Shown here: positions 50,144 through 59,301 of the stretch, piece by piece
How positions within the stretch are numbered: position 1 is the stretch's first letter
How the letters are laid out: the number at the start of each line of letters is the position of its first letter
Assembly: GCF_005490985.1 (NCBI RefSeq)
Contig: NZ_CP027869.1
Location: 186,001 to 250,000, forward strand
Length of the DNA stretch: 64,000 bases
Source of the DNA: Curtobacterium sp. SGAir0471
GTDB taxonomy: Bacteria; Actinomycetota; Actinomycetes; Actinomycetales; Microbacteriaceae
Direction: 5' to 3'
Translations under genes and position numbers: made by a program
Notes under the pieces: generated by a model
The model's input: only the letters and a program-made list of their open reading frames with translations
Database searches by the model: none
What the model was told of the DNA's origin: nothing

Positions 50144-51798
50144 TTGCTGCCGCCTTCCACGAACGCCGCCTGGCTGAGTCGGACCACGCCGTCGGCGTAG
50201 GTGGAGACCCCGGCGACGTCCGTGCTGACGCCGGTGATGCTGCGGGTCCGGTAGAGGTAGATGATCGGGTCGTCCTGCTGGACCTTCGTCACGAGCTGCC
50301 CGTACAGGTCGGCGCGCTCCTGCTGGTCGGTGGCCTGCGACGCTCGTGCGATCAGGTCGTCGACCTCGGGGTCGCTGTAGCCGGGGTAGTTGTTGCCGCC
50401 GCCGGTGCCGAGGAACGAGCCGATGTTGCCGTGCGGGTCGACCCGGCCGGACCAGCCGAGCTGCAGCGCCTGGAAGTCACCACGGGTCTGGTCGTCGAGC
50501 AGGGTCGTGTACTCGACCGGGGTGATCGTGATCGCGAAGCCACCCGCGCGGGCCTGGGCCTGCAGCGCCTGGGCGAACCGGACGGTGTCGGGGGTGTTCG
50601 TCACCTCCATCTCGATCGGGAACGGCTGCTGCACGCCGGCCTGCTCCAGGAGCTCCTTCGCGCGTTCGGGGTCGTACTCCGGGCAGGCCTTGCTCGCGTC
50701 GGTCGCGTAGGCGCTGGTGTCCGGGATCGGGGAGCACGCGACGTCCGCCCAGCCGCGGAACACGCTCTGCACGAGCTCGGCGCGGTTGATCGACATCGAC
50801 AGGGCCTGCCGGACCTTCCGCTGCGTGGCGAGCGGGGTGTCGAGCGGCTTCGGGTCGGTGCCGACGCCGTCCTGGTTCGCCAGGTTGATCGTGATGCCCT
50901 GGTACCCGAGCGACCCGGTGCGCAGGATGCTCAGGTCCTTGCGCTCCATCAGCTCGTCGACGTCCTGGGTGGAGATCGTGTCGGCGACCTGGACGTCCCC
51001 GGACTTCAGGTTCTGCGCGCGGATGCTCGCGTCGGTGATGATCCGGTAGGTGATCCGGTCGAAGTGCGCGCTCGCCGGGTCGTGGTACATCGGGTCGCGC
51101 TCGACGGTGATCGAGGTCTGCGGGACGCGCTCGACGAACTTGTACGGGCCGATGCACACCGGGGCGTCGCCGAACCCGTCGCCCTCCTGCGCCAGTGCGG
51201 TCGGCGACATCACCATGCCGGCGCGGTCGGCCAGCGCCGCGGTGATCGGGGCGAAGGGGGTCGCGTAGCGGATCCGCACGGTGTGGTCGTCGACGGCGTC
51301 GATGGCCGTCACCGGGCCCATCTCGCTCTTCCGGCTCGAGTCGTCCTTCGTCAGGTTCCGCTCGAGCGTCGTCACGACGGCGTCCGCGTCGAACGGGGTC
51401 CCGTCGGCGAAGCGGTACCCGGTGTGGACCGGGAACGTGACCGTCTTCCCGCCGTCGGACACCGTCGGCAGCTCGGTCGCGAGCATCGGGACGACCGTGC
51501 CCTCGGCGTCGATGTCGTAGAGCTTCTGGCACATCGTCTCCATGACGTACCGGGTGTAGAGCGACGACGACGTGGTCGGGTCGAGGCGGTCCGGTTCGGC
51601 GGAGAGGGCCATCACGAGGTCGCCGCCCTCGCGGATCTGCTGGTCACCGATCGCGACGGTGGTGACGGTACCGGCGGTCGCGCCACCGGCCTTCGAGCGT
51701 TGGACCGGCACGCAGGCGGTGAGCGCGAGCGAGGCGGCCAGGGCGACGGCGGGCACGGCGAGGAGTGTCCGGCGGCGTCGAGCGGGGGTCTGGGACAT
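50140..51798 (-). CDS. Peptide ABC transporter substrate-binding lipoprotein
   Basis: 552-residue SBP_bac_5 (DppA/OppA) protein. Arg-rich lipoprotein signal with lipobox LALTAC, then the family pattern: LDPTTSSSLYTRYVMETMCQKLYDID, VTFPVHTGYRFADGTPFDADAVV and the C-terminal GWSGRVDPHGNIGSFLG. It binds peptides or peptide-like ligands outside the cell. First gene of the operon SBP-permease-permease-ggt-ATPase. ATG at 51798 with AGGAA upstream, inside which the signal peptide begins. Confidence 0.92.
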   Translation of the reverse strand: MSQTPARRRRTLLAVPAVALAASLALTACVPVQRSKAGGATAGTVTTVAIGDQQIREGGDLVMALSAEPDRLDPTTSSSLYTRYVMETMCQKLYDIDAEGTVVPMLATELPTVSDGGKTVTFPVHTGYRFADGTPFDADAVVTTLERNLTKDDSSRKSEMGPVTAIDAVDDHTVRIRYATPFAPITAALADRAGMVMSPTALAQEGDGFGDAPVCIGPYKFVERVPQTSITVERDPMYHDPASAHFDRITYRIITDASIRAQNLKSGDVQVADTISTQDVDELMERKDLSILRTGSLGYQGITINLANQDGVGTDPKPLDTPLATQRKVRQALSMSINRAELVQSVFRGWADVACSPIPDTSAYATDASKACPEYDPERAKELLEQAGVQQPFPIEMEVTNTPDTVRFAQALQAQARAGGFAITITPVEYTTLLDDQTRGDFQALQLGWSGRVDPHGNIGSFLGTGGGNNYPGYSDPEVDDLIARASQATDQQERADLYGQLVTKVQQDDPIIYLYRTRSITGVSTDVAGVSTYADGVVRLSQAAFVEGGSK

Positions 51799-51858
51799 CG
51801 AGTTCCTGGAGCTGCTGGTGTGCGTGGCGACTCTTGTGGAGTCACGCTCAGGAGTGCG

Positions 51859-51876
51859 GTGATTGCATACAATCAC
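51859..51876. promoter_or_regulatory. GntR/FCD-type operator upstream of the peptide-ABC/ggt operon
   Basis: Perfect dyad GTGATTG-CATA-CAATCAC, containing TTGCATACAA, which resembles known GntR-FCD operators (ATTGTATACAAT type). It lies 60 bp upstream of the binding-protein start. The most likely binder is the GntR protein encoded at the far end of the operon (43922-44623). Confidence 0.65.
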
Positions 51877-51905
51877 AGGTGCTGGCGCTGCTTTGTACAC
51901 ATCGT

Positions 51906-51923
51906 GTTTCGATCATGTGAAAC
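51906..51923. promoter_or_regulatory. Inverted repeat upstream of the alkD-type gene
   Basis: GTTTC-GATCATGT-GAAAC, an AT-rich dyad 23-40 bp before the plus-strand TAGGCT hexamer. Possible operator; function unknown. Confidence 0.35.
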
Positions 51924-51957
51924 CTGCCGGAGCACCGGCCGGCCCTAGGCTGGTGGG

Positions 51958-52581
51958 ATGCAGAGCCACGGTGCCGAGGCGGTGCTGGCCGCCCTCGCCC
52001 GCACGCCGGGTGACGTCGCAGGAGCCCGACGCGTCGCCCGACGGTTCGCCGACCTCGACGAGGGGGAGCGCTCGGCGCTGCTCTGGAGCGATGACGCCGG
52101 TGCACGGTTGGTCGCCGTCGTCCTCCTGGTGCAGGCGATGCGCGCGCACCCCGATCCGGAGCTGACCGACGAGTACCTCGCCGCGGCGAAGGCCGAGCGG
52201 TTCGAGGACACGGTGCTGGTGGACGTCGCGGCCGAGGAGCTCGTCGGCGCCCCGCTCGTCGGCGGCTCGACGGGGCCGCTGTTCGCGCTCGCGAAGTCCG
52301 ACGTCGCGATGGTCCGCCGGATCGCCGTCGTCGCGACGCTCGCGTTCGCCAAGCACGGTGACGCCGAGGTCCCGCTCGCGATCGCCGGGCGGCTCGTCCG
52401 GGAGCGCAGCGAGACCGTGCAGTCCGCGCTCGGGTGGGTGCTCCGCGAGACGGGGAAGCGGGCGTCCGAGCCGGCGCTCGTGGCGTTCCTCGAGCGGAAC
52501 GGCCGCTTCCTGACCCCGGCAGCCCGGGTGACGGCGACCGAGCACCTGCCGCCGGCCGAGCGGGACCGCCTGCGCGCGTAG
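51958..52581 (+). CDS. DNA alkylation repair protein (AlkD-like HEAT-repeat glycosylase)
   Basis: 207 residues, entirely helical HEAT-like repeats. The C-terminal half carries the AlkD hallmarks MVRRIAVVATLAFAKHGD and QSALGWVLRETGKR. AlkD excises N3- and N7-alkylated bases. At about 207 residues it is slightly short compared with about 230 for Bacillus AlkD. ATG 6 nt after TAGGCT (51946-51951), no Shine-Dalgarno: leaderless. No other repair genes nearby. Confidence 0.8.
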   Translation: MQSHGAEAVLAALARTPGDVAGARRVARRFADLDEGERSALLWSDDAGARLVAVVLLVQAMRAHPDPELTDEYLAAAKAERFEDTVLVDVAAEELVGAPLVGGSTGPLFALAKSDVAMVRRIAVVATLAFAKHGDAEVPLAIAGRLVRERSETVQSALGWVLRETGKRASEPALVAFLERNGRFLTPAARVTATEHLPPAERDRLRA

Positions 52582-52617
52582 CTCTGCTTCGCCCCCGGTA
52601 CCCGGCGAGCCGGAATG

Positions 52618-53442
<825 letters not shown>

Positions 53443-53522
53443 CGTTCCCAGCTTCGCGACTGCGGAGGCGCCGGCGCATCGGCGGCCGGACGGACCTCCG
53501 GCTGGCCGATCGGCCACCGGGA

Positions 53523-53637
53523 CCGGACGGGAGGCCCGCCCCTCCGCCACCTGCACCGCGCGACGCGGACGGGGCTGGGAAGGCCCCACGGGGCGGGCGC
53601 GTAGCGAGGGGTCACGTGAGCCGCGCCTCCCGGCCGG
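53523..53637. repeat. Disrupted copy of the palindromic intergenic element
   Basis: CCGGACGGGAGGC (53523-53535) and its mate GCCTCCCGGCCGG (53625-53637) are family-type arms but are separated by 89 bp rather than a few. The interior is GC-rich and has its own short hairpins (for example around GGGGC...GCCCC at 53570-53595). It lies in the divergent gap between the deacetylase and alcohol dehydrogenase genes, unlike other copies at gene ends. Confidence 0.5.
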
Positions 53638-53666
53638 CCCAGAAGCGACCACGAGAGGAACGCGAC

Positions 53667-54857
53667 GTGCGCGCACTGACCTGGCAGGGCACCGAGAAGG
53701 TGTCCGTCGAGACCGTCCCCGACCCGACCATCCAGGAGCCGACCGACGCGATCGTGCGGATCACCTCGACGGCGATCTGCGGCTCCGACCTGCACCTGTA
53801 CCGGGTGCTCGGTCCGTACATCGACAAGGGCGACGTCCTCGGCCACGAGCCGATGGGCATCGTCGAGGAGGTCGGCTCCGCCGTCACGAACCTCAAGGTC
53901 GGCGACCGGGTCGTCGTGCCGTTCAACATCTCCTGCGGGCACTGCTGGATGTGCCAGCACGGCTTCCAGTCGCAGTGCGAGACGACCCAGGTCAAGGAGT
54001 ACGGCACCGGTGCCTCGCTCTTCGGCTACACGAAGATGTACGGCCAGGTCCCCGGCGGCCAGGCCGAGTACCTGCGCGTGCCGCACGCCGACTACGGCCC
54101 CATCAAGGTCCCCGAAACCGGCGCCGACGACCAGTGGCTGTTCATGAGCGACATCATCCCGACCGCGTGGCAGGCCGTGCAGTACGCCGACGTCCCCGAG
54201 GGCGGCACGCTCGCGGTGCTCGGCCTCGGCCCGGTCGGCCAGTTCGCCGCGCGCATCGGCAAGCACCTCGGCTACCGGGTGCTCGCCGTCGACCCGGAGC
54301 AGGTGCGCCGCGACCTCGGCGCGAAGCACGGCATCGAGGTGTTCGACCTGTCCGACGACATCGTGTCGCAGCTGGTCGACCTGACCGACGGTCGGGGCCC
54401 GGACGGCGTCGTCGACGCGGTCGGCATGGAGGCACACGGCAACCCCGTCGCCGGGTTCGCCCAGCGCGCGGCCGGACTGCTGCCGGACAAGCTCGCGCAG
54501 AAGGCGATCGAGACCGCGGGGGTCGACCGCCTGGCGGCGGTGCACACGGCGATCGACCTCGTCCGTCGCGGCGGCACGGTGTCGCTGTCCGGTGTCTACG
54601 GGGGCATGGCCGACCCGATGCCGATGATGACCCTGTTCGACAAGCAGATCACGATCCGCGAGGGGCAGTGCAACGTCCGCCGCTGGGTCGACGACCTGAT
54701 GCCGCTCGTGTCCGACCCCTCGGACCCGCTCGGCACGCTCGACCTGACCACGCACCGGGTGTCGCTCGAGGACGCCCCGCACATGTACTCGGTCTTCCAG
54801 AAGAAGGAGGACGGCTGCATCAAGGTCGTGCTCGACCCGTCGATGGCCGCAGCCTGA
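53667..54857 (+). CDS. Zinc-dependent alcohol dehydrogenase (glutathione-independent formaldehyde-type)
   Basis: 396-residue MDR enzyme: catalytic Cys in ICGSDLH, GHEPMG, structural zinc CGHCWMCQHGFQSQC, cofactor motif GLGPVGQFAARI, and the long ITIREGQCNVRRW segment characteristic of the class resembling dismutating formaldehyde dehydrogenases. Such enzymes oxidise small alcohols or sugar alcohols. GTG start with GAGAGGAA upstream. Monocistronic or followed by the epimerase 49 bp downstream. Confidence 0.87.
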   Translation: MRALTWQGTEKVSVETVPDPTIQEPTDAIVRITSTAICGSDLHLYRVLGPYIDKGDVLGHEPMGIVEEVGSAVTNLKVGDRVVVPFNISCGHCWMCQHGFQSQCETTQVKEYGTGASLFGYTKMYGQVPGGQAEYLRVPHADYGPIKVPETGADDQWLFMSDIIPTAWQAVQYADVPEGGTLAVLGLGPVGQFAARIGKHLGYRVLAVDPEQVRRDLGAKHGIEVFDLSDDIVSQLVDLTDGRGPDGVVDAVGMEAHGNPVAGFAQRAAGLLPDKLAQKAIETAGVDRLAAVHTAIDLVRRGGTVSLSGVYGGMADPMPMMTLFDKQITIREGQCNVRRWVDDLMPLVSDPSDPLGTLDLTTHRVSLEDAPHMYSVFQKKEDGCIKVVLDPSMAAA

Positions 54858-54906
54858 TGGCCGGCCCGTCGCTCCGCCCGGGCGGCTGCTCGGGACGGTC
54901 GCGCTG

Positions 54907-55965
54907 ATGCGGGTCGTCGTGGTCGGGGCCACCGGCAACGTCGGCACCGCGGTGCTGCGGCGGCTCGCGGCGGCACGGCTCACCGGCGACGGCCGCGCGG
55001 GCGACGAGGACGGCCTGCAGGTCGTCGGCGTCGCCCGCCGGGTGCCGGACGCGCGCGTGGCGCCGTACGACGTGGCCGTGTGGCACGCGGTCGACGTCGG
55101 CGGCGCGAGCGCGGTCGACGAGTTGACCGCGGTCTTCACCGGCGCCGATGCCGTGGTGCACCTGGCTTGGGCGCTCCAGCCGACGCACGACATCCCGGCG
55201 CAGCACCGGACCAACGTCACGGGCACGGCGAACGTGCTCGCGGCGGTCGCCCGTGCCGGCGTCGGGCAGGTCGTCGTGTCCTCGTCCGTCGGGGCGTACC
55301 GCGGCGTCGACGTCGAGGGCAAGCGGACCCCGGTCGACGAGTCCTTCCCCACGACCGGCATCCCGACGGCGACGTACTCCATCCACAAGGCCGAGAACGA
55401 GCGGGCGTTGGACGCCTTCGAGCGGGACCACCTCGACGTCGTCGTGACCCGGCTCCGGCCCGGACTGGTGTTCCAGCGCGGGGTCGCGGCCGAGCTCCGG
55501 GGGCTGTTCCTCGGGCACCTCGTCCCGATGTCGATCGTGCGCGCGGCCCGGTTCGCGGTCCTGCCCCTGCCGCTGCCGTTCGTGTTCCAGGCCGTGCACG
55601 CCGACGACCTCGCCGACGCGTTCTGGCGGGCGATCGACCGACGGGCCGCCGGAGCCTTCAACATCGCCGCGTCGCCGGTGCTCACGCCGCCGCGGATGGC
55701 CCGGGCGGCCGGGATGCTCGGGGCGGTGCGGGTGCCGCTGCGACTGCTGCGCGGGACCGTCACGCTGACCTGGCGGCTCCGGCTACAGCCGACCGACGCC
55801 GGGTGGCTCGACATCGCCGCCGGGGTGCCGGTCATGCGGACCGACCGGGCTCGACGTGAGCTCGGGTGGGAGCCGCGGCACACGGCCGAGGACGCGCTGC
55901 GCGAGCTCGTGGGCGGGTTCGCAGACGGAGCGAACATCGAGGCGTCGGGGCCGCTGCGGGGCTGA
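54907..55965 (+). CDS. NAD-dependent epimerase/dehydratase
   Basis: 352-residue extended SDR: GATGNVGTAV cofactor motif, HLAWALQPTHDI, SSSVGAYRG with Ser, YSIHKAENER with the Tyr/Lys pair, and a conserved RLRPGLVFQRG. Probably acts on a nucleotide sugar or similar. Start ATG at 54907 after a short gap; no strong Shine-Dalgarno. Substrate unknown. Confidence 0.83.
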   Translation: MRVVVVGATGNVGTAVLRRLAAARLTGDGRAGDEDGLQVVGVARRVPDARVAPYDVAVWHAVDVGGASAVDELTAVFTGADAVVHLAWALQPTHDIPAQHRTNVTGTANVLAAVARAGVGQVVVSSSVGAYRGVDVEGKRTPVDESFPTTGIPTATYSIHKAENERALDAFERDHLDVVVTRLRPGLVFQRGVAAELRGLFLGHLVPMSIVRAARFAVLPLPLPFVFQAVHADDLADAFWRAIDRRAAGAFNIAASPVLTPPRMARAAGMLGAVRVPLRLLRGTVTLTWRLRLQPTDAGWLDIAAGVPVMRTDRARRELGWEPRHTAEDALRELVGGFADGANIEASGPLRG

Positions 55966-56028
55966 GCGGCGCTGAGCCCGGTGAGCGGGCGGGAGCGCCT
56001 GCCGGGGAGCGCGCGCGAGCGCCTGGCG

Positions 56029-56090
56029 GGATCGGGCGTACCTGGCCGGATCGGGCGTACCTGACGGAACCGTTCGACCAGGTACGCCCG
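56029..56090 (+). terminator. Terminator with duplicated competing arm
   Basis: GGATCGGGCGTACCTG occurs twice in tandem (56029-56044 and 56048-56063), and a single complementary arm CAGGTACGCCCG follows at 56079-56090. Either copy can pair with it, the second most closely; a minor stem ACGG/CCGT lies in the loop. It sits after the epimerase gene and before the SHOCT gene. Confidence 0.6.
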
Positions 56091-56182
56091 GAAACCCCTG
56101 CCATCGCACCTGTTCTGGGAAGGACCGGGCGCGCTACGCTCCAGCCCAGGGCGCGAGCGTGCCCGGCAGGGAAGGGGCTGGC

Positions 56183-56530
56183 ATGGCGATCGACGACTTC
56201 GGAGTGCCCGCCGGGGAGACCCACAATCCGCTGATCCCGCCCGCCTACGACCTGGTCTGGACCCTCGTGGCCGTCGGTGGCATCGTCACGCTCCTCGGGA
56301 TCGTCGCGGTGGTCGTCCTCACCGTGTACCGGTCCCGGCGGATGGTCGCGCGTGGGCAGAACCCCCTGACCGTCGCGGAGGACCTGGCGCACCGAGCGAT
56401 GCACGCTCCGGTGCTCGGCCCGACATCGACGCGTGAGCAGCGGCTCGCCGAGCTCGACGACCTCCATCGTCGCAGGGTCATCACCGACGACGAGCACCGG
56501 ACCGCCAGGGCCGAGGCGCTCCGCGCGTAG
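56183..56530 (+). CDS. SHOCT domain membrane protein
   Basis: 115 residues. One TM helix (about 24-48), then a basic stretch and a C-terminal SHOCT-like segment (RLAELDDLHRRRVITDDEHRTARAEALRA). SHOCT domains are short oligomerisation helices of unknown function. ATG with GGGAAGGGG upstream. Its TAG stop is the first half of the -10 hexamer of the next gene. Confidence 0.7.
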   Translation: MAIDDFGVPAGETHNPLIPPAYDLVWTLVAVGGIVTLLGIVAVVVLTVYRSRRMVARGQNPLTVAEDLAHRAMHAPVLGPTSTREQRLAELDDLHRRRVITDDEHRTARAEALRA

Positions 56531-56539
56531 CCTGGGACG

Positions 56540-56953
56540 GTGCTGCCGACGGACCTGCTGGGCGACTGGGTGCTGCGCCGGACGGTCGACGACCGGCGCG
56601 CCGGCGCATCCGGCACGGTCACCGGGACGACGACCCTGACGCTGGTGGCCCTGGACGAGGTGCGCTGGGACGAGTCCGGCACGATGCACTTCGGCGGCCG
56701 CGTCACCCCCGTGTCCCGCACGCTGTCGGTCCGGCGGGTGGACAAGCGGTGGACCGTGCACTTCGCCGACGGCCGGGTCTTCCACCCCTGGGTCTGGGGC
56801 ACAGCGGTCGAGCACCCCTGCGCGCCCGACGACTACACGGGCGTGCTCGACGGGGCCGCCGAGCGCTGGACCGTCCGGTGGGAGGCCCACGGCCCGGCGA
56901 AGGACTACCGACTCGACAGCGTGCTCGAGCGTCGGACCGCCACGGCAGACTGA
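56540..56953 (+). CDS. DUF6314 family protein
   Basis: 137 residues matching DUF6314: GDWVLRRTVDDRRAG, a beta-rich middle, VHFADGRVFHPW, and the closing CAPDDYTG...VRWEAHGPAKDYRLDSVLERR. Probably a small lipocalin-like beta-barrel; function unknown. GTG 6 nt after TAGCCT, whose TAG is the previous gene's stop. Four bp separate it from the pentapeptide gene. Confidence 0.75.
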   Translation: MLPTDLLGDWVLRRTVDDRRAGASGTVTGTTTLTLVALDEVRWDESGTMHFGGRVTPVSRTLSVRRVDKRWTVHFADGRVFHPWVWGTAVEHPCAPDDYTGVLDGAAERWTVRWEAHGPAKDYRLDSVLERRTATAD

Positions 56954-56957
56954 GCGC

Positions 56958-57626
56958 ATGGCACGCACCCCGACCGGCACCACCGCTCCGCGCATCTCCG
57001 CGGTCGCCCCGCGCGACCTCGAGGACTGGGCGCCGGCGCCGGGCGACGTCCTGACCGGCGACCGGATCGAGGGCAAGCGCATCGCCGTGTTCGACGTGGC
57101 CGGCGAGCGACTGCCCGACCTGGAGCTCGAGGAGTGCGTGGTCGACGTGCTCCGCGCCGACGGCACCGACCTGCGCGGGCTCCGCGTCCGCGACTCGGTG
57201 GTCGAGACGCTCGACGCCCCGGTGCTCCGCGCGTCGAGCAGCGCCTGGCGCGAGGTCCGGGTCGCGGGCGGCCGGGTCGGCTCCGCCGAGCTGTACGACG
57301 CGACGCTGAACGCTGTCGAGTTCGTCGGGATGAAGCTCGGGTTCGTGAACCTCCGCGGCTCGACGCTCACCGACGTGGTGTTCCGGGACTGCGTCGTCGA
57401 CGAGCTCGACGTCGCCGACACCCGGCTGCTGCGCGTGGCGTTCCCCGGCACCCGGATCCGGTCCGTCGAGGGCACGAACACGCGCGTCGAGCACGTCGAC
57501 CTGCGCGAGGCCGACCTCGACCGGGTGGAGCGGCTCGAGGGGCTCCGCGGCGCGACCATCGGCAGCGAGCAGCTGTACGTGCTCGCGCCGATGCTCGCCG
57601 CGCAGGCGGGCTACCGCGTCGACTGA
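56958..57626 (+). CDS. Pentapeptide repeat protein
   Basis: 222 residues; the middle and C-terminal part shows pentapeptide A(D/N)LXX-type periodicity (EDLDLRGLRV, GLRVRDSV, LRGSTLTDVVF, VDLREADLDRV). Such right-handed quadrilateral helices can mimic DNA or stabilise structures; function not assignable. ATG 6 nt after CAGACT. Ends 19 bp before the convergent reductase gene. Confidence 0.78.
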   Translation: MARTPTGTTAPRISAVAPRDLEDWAPAPGDVLTGDRIEGKRIAVFDVAGERLPDLELEECVVDVLRADGTDLRGLRVRDSVVETLDAPVLRASSSAWREVRVAGGRVGSAELYDATLNAVEFVGMKLGFVNLRGSTLTDVVFRDCVVDELDVADTRLLRVAFPGTRIRSVEGTNTRVEHVDLREADLDRVERLEGLRGATIGSEQLYVLAPMLAAQAGYRVD

Positions 57627-57644
57627 GCCCGCTGGTCGGCGGGC
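57627..57644. terminator. Minimal hairpin filling a convergent gap
   Basis: GCCCGC-TGGTCG-GCGGGC occupies essentially the entire 19-bp gap between the pentapeptide and flavoprotein genes, so it probably terminates both. Confidence 0.6.
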
Positions 57645-57645
57645 G

Positions 57646-58617
57646 TCAGACGGCCGGCACCGCAGCGAGCGCGGATGCGATGTCCGCCTGGACCAGGTCG
57701 CCGTGCACCGCTGCTCCGGCTTGGGTCCCCGCCGCCGCCGAGGCGATGACCGTGGCCATCGGCGACGTCACGTTGCCCGCAGCCCACACGCCGGGCACGG
57801 ACGTCCGACCGACGGCGTCGACGGTCAGCGCACTCCCCACACGGAACCCGTTGAGCAGGACGTCCTCGGCGATCACACCGAGGTCCGCGAGGAAGTCCGC
57901 GCGCGCCTCCGCCGTGCTCGCCGCGGCCAACGCGTCCAGCGCGACGGCCTCGCCGGACCGCAGCTCGACACCGCGCAGGACGCCGTCCTCCGACAGCACC
58001 CGCACCACCGGTTCGGTCACGACCCCGATGTCGCGGGCGGCGAGACCGTCGAGGTCGGTGTCGTCGAGCAGGGCGGGGTCCGCCACGAACGCGGTCACCC
58101 GGTCGCTCAACGCACGGAACATCTGCGCGTGGTGCGCTCCGAACGGGGTCGTCACCAGGACGCCGATGCGCTGGTCGCGGACCTCCCACCCGTGGCAGAA
58201 CGGGCAGTGCACGACGCCGCGCCCCCACTGCTCGGCGAGTCCCGGCACGTCGGGCAGGACGTCGACGGCGCCGGAGGCGACGACCAGCCTGCGGGACGTG
58301 ACGACACGGCCGGAGTCGAGCGTGACCGAGAAGCCGACCGGGTCGGTCCCGTCGCCGTCGGTGGCGGACGCGGCCACGACCCTCCCGGCCGTCACCTCGA
58401 CGCCGTACGCGGCCACCTCGTCGCGTCCGATGCGGGTCAGCTCGGTGGGTGCGACGCCCTCGCGGCCGAGGTAGTTGTGCGCGCCCGTGGCGACGGCGTT
58501 GCGGGGCTCGCCCGCGTCGACGACCAGGACGGAGCGCCGCGAGCGTCCGAGGATGAGTGCGGCGGACAGGCCGGCGGCAGAGCCGCCGATGACGATGACG
58601 TCGGAGTGATCGGACAT
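57646..58617 (-). CDS. NAD(P)/FAD-dependent oxidoreductase (thioredoxin-reductase-like)
   Basis: 323-residue class II pyridine nucleotide-disulfide oxidoreductase: FAD motif VIGGSAAGLSAAL, redox pair CPFC in VHCPFCHGWE, and the C-terminal GVWAAGNVTSPMATV. Much shorter C-terminus than TrxR of the main thioredoxin system, so it may serve another redox partner. ATG 6 nt after CAGGAT, with TTGCTG as a -35 at 18-nt spacing on the minus strand. It diverges from an XRE-cupin regulator across a perfect palindrome. Confidence 0.83.
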   Translation of the reverse strand: MSDHSDVIVIGGSAAGLSAALILGRSRRSVLVVDAGEPRNAVATGAHNYLGREGVAPTELTRIGRDEVAAYGVEVTAGRVVAASATDGDGTDPVGFSVTLDSGRVVTSRRLVVASGAVDVLPDVPGLAEQWGRGVVHCPFCHGWEVRDQRIGVLVTTPFGAHHAQMFRALSDRVTAFVADPALLDDTDLDGLAARDIGVVTEPVVRVLSEDGVLRGVELRSGEAVALDALAAASTAEARADFLADLGVIAEDVLLNGFRVGSALTVDAVGRTSVPGVWAAGNVTSPMATVIASAAAGTQAGAAVHGDLVQADIASALAAVPAV

Positions 58618-58647
58618 GGGGGCATCCTGCGGTGCCGCGTGCAGCCA

Positions 58648-58665
58648 CAGCAACGATCGTTGCTG
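58648..58665. promoter_or_regulatory. Perfect 18-bp palindrome between divergent genes
   Basis: CAGCAACGATCGTTGCTG contains TTGCTG in both orientations, the likely -35 boxes of the divergent flavoprotein and regulator genes. Probable binding site of the XRE-cupin regulator. Confidence 0.75.
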
Positions 58666-58683
58666 GTCTGGCAAGATCACGGC

Positions 58684-59301
58684 ATGGACGGTCTGGAGGC
58701 ACGACCCACCCCGCCGACGACGGCACAGGTGGTCGACGCGGTCGGCCCTCGGCTGCGGTGGCTGCGCGAACGACGTGCCGTCACCCTGGCGGCGCTCGCC
58801 GCCGAGACCGGCATCTCGGTGTCGACCCTGTCCCGGCTGGAGTCCGGGCAGCGGCGCCCCACCCTCGAGCTGCTCCTGCCCCTCGCGCGGGCGTACCAGG
58901 TGCCGCTCGACGACCTCGTCGGGGCGCCGCAGACCGGCGATCCGCGCGTGCACCTCAAGCCGGAGCAGCGCGGTGGCCGCGTGGTGATCCCGTTGACGAG
59001 GCGGACCGGTGGCGTCCGGTCGTTCAAGCAGCTCATCCCGCCGATGCCGGCGGACGGCGACCGCAGCCTGAAGACGCACGAGGGGTACGAGTGGCTCTAC
59101 GTGCTGTCGGGGCGGCTCCGACTGCTGCTCGGCGAGCGCGACTTCGACCTCGGACCGGGCGAGGTCGTCGAGTTCGACACGCACACGCCGCACTGGGTGG
59201 GCAACACCTCGGACGAGGTCACCGAGGTGCTGTGCCTGTACGGACCGCAGGGGGAGCGGGCACACGTGCGGTCGCGACCGGAGCCGCGACAGGGCGACTG
59301 A
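58684..59301 (+). CDS. XRE family regulator with cupin domain
   Basis: 205 residues. N-terminal helix-turn-helix (LAALAAETGISVSTLSRLESGQRRPTLELLLPLA, about 30-70) and a C-terminal cupin (HEGYEWLYVLSGRLRLLLGE...VEFDTHTPHWVGN) with His/Glu ligand candidates. Such proteins sense small metabolites. ATG 6 nt after CAAGAT. It likely controls the divergent flavoprotein gene. Its last 83 bp overlap the end of the opposing glycosyltransferase gene. Confidence 0.87.
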   Translation: MDGLEARPTPPTTAQVVDAVGPRLRWLRERRAVTLAALAAETGISVSTLSRLESGQRRPTLELLLPLARAYQVPLDDLVGAPQTGDPRVHLKPEQRGGRVVIPLTRRTGGVRSFKQLIPPMPADGDRSLKTHEGYEWLYVLSGRLRLLLGERDFDLGPGEVVEFDTHTPHWVGNTSDEVTEVLCLYGPQGERAHVRSRPEPRQGD

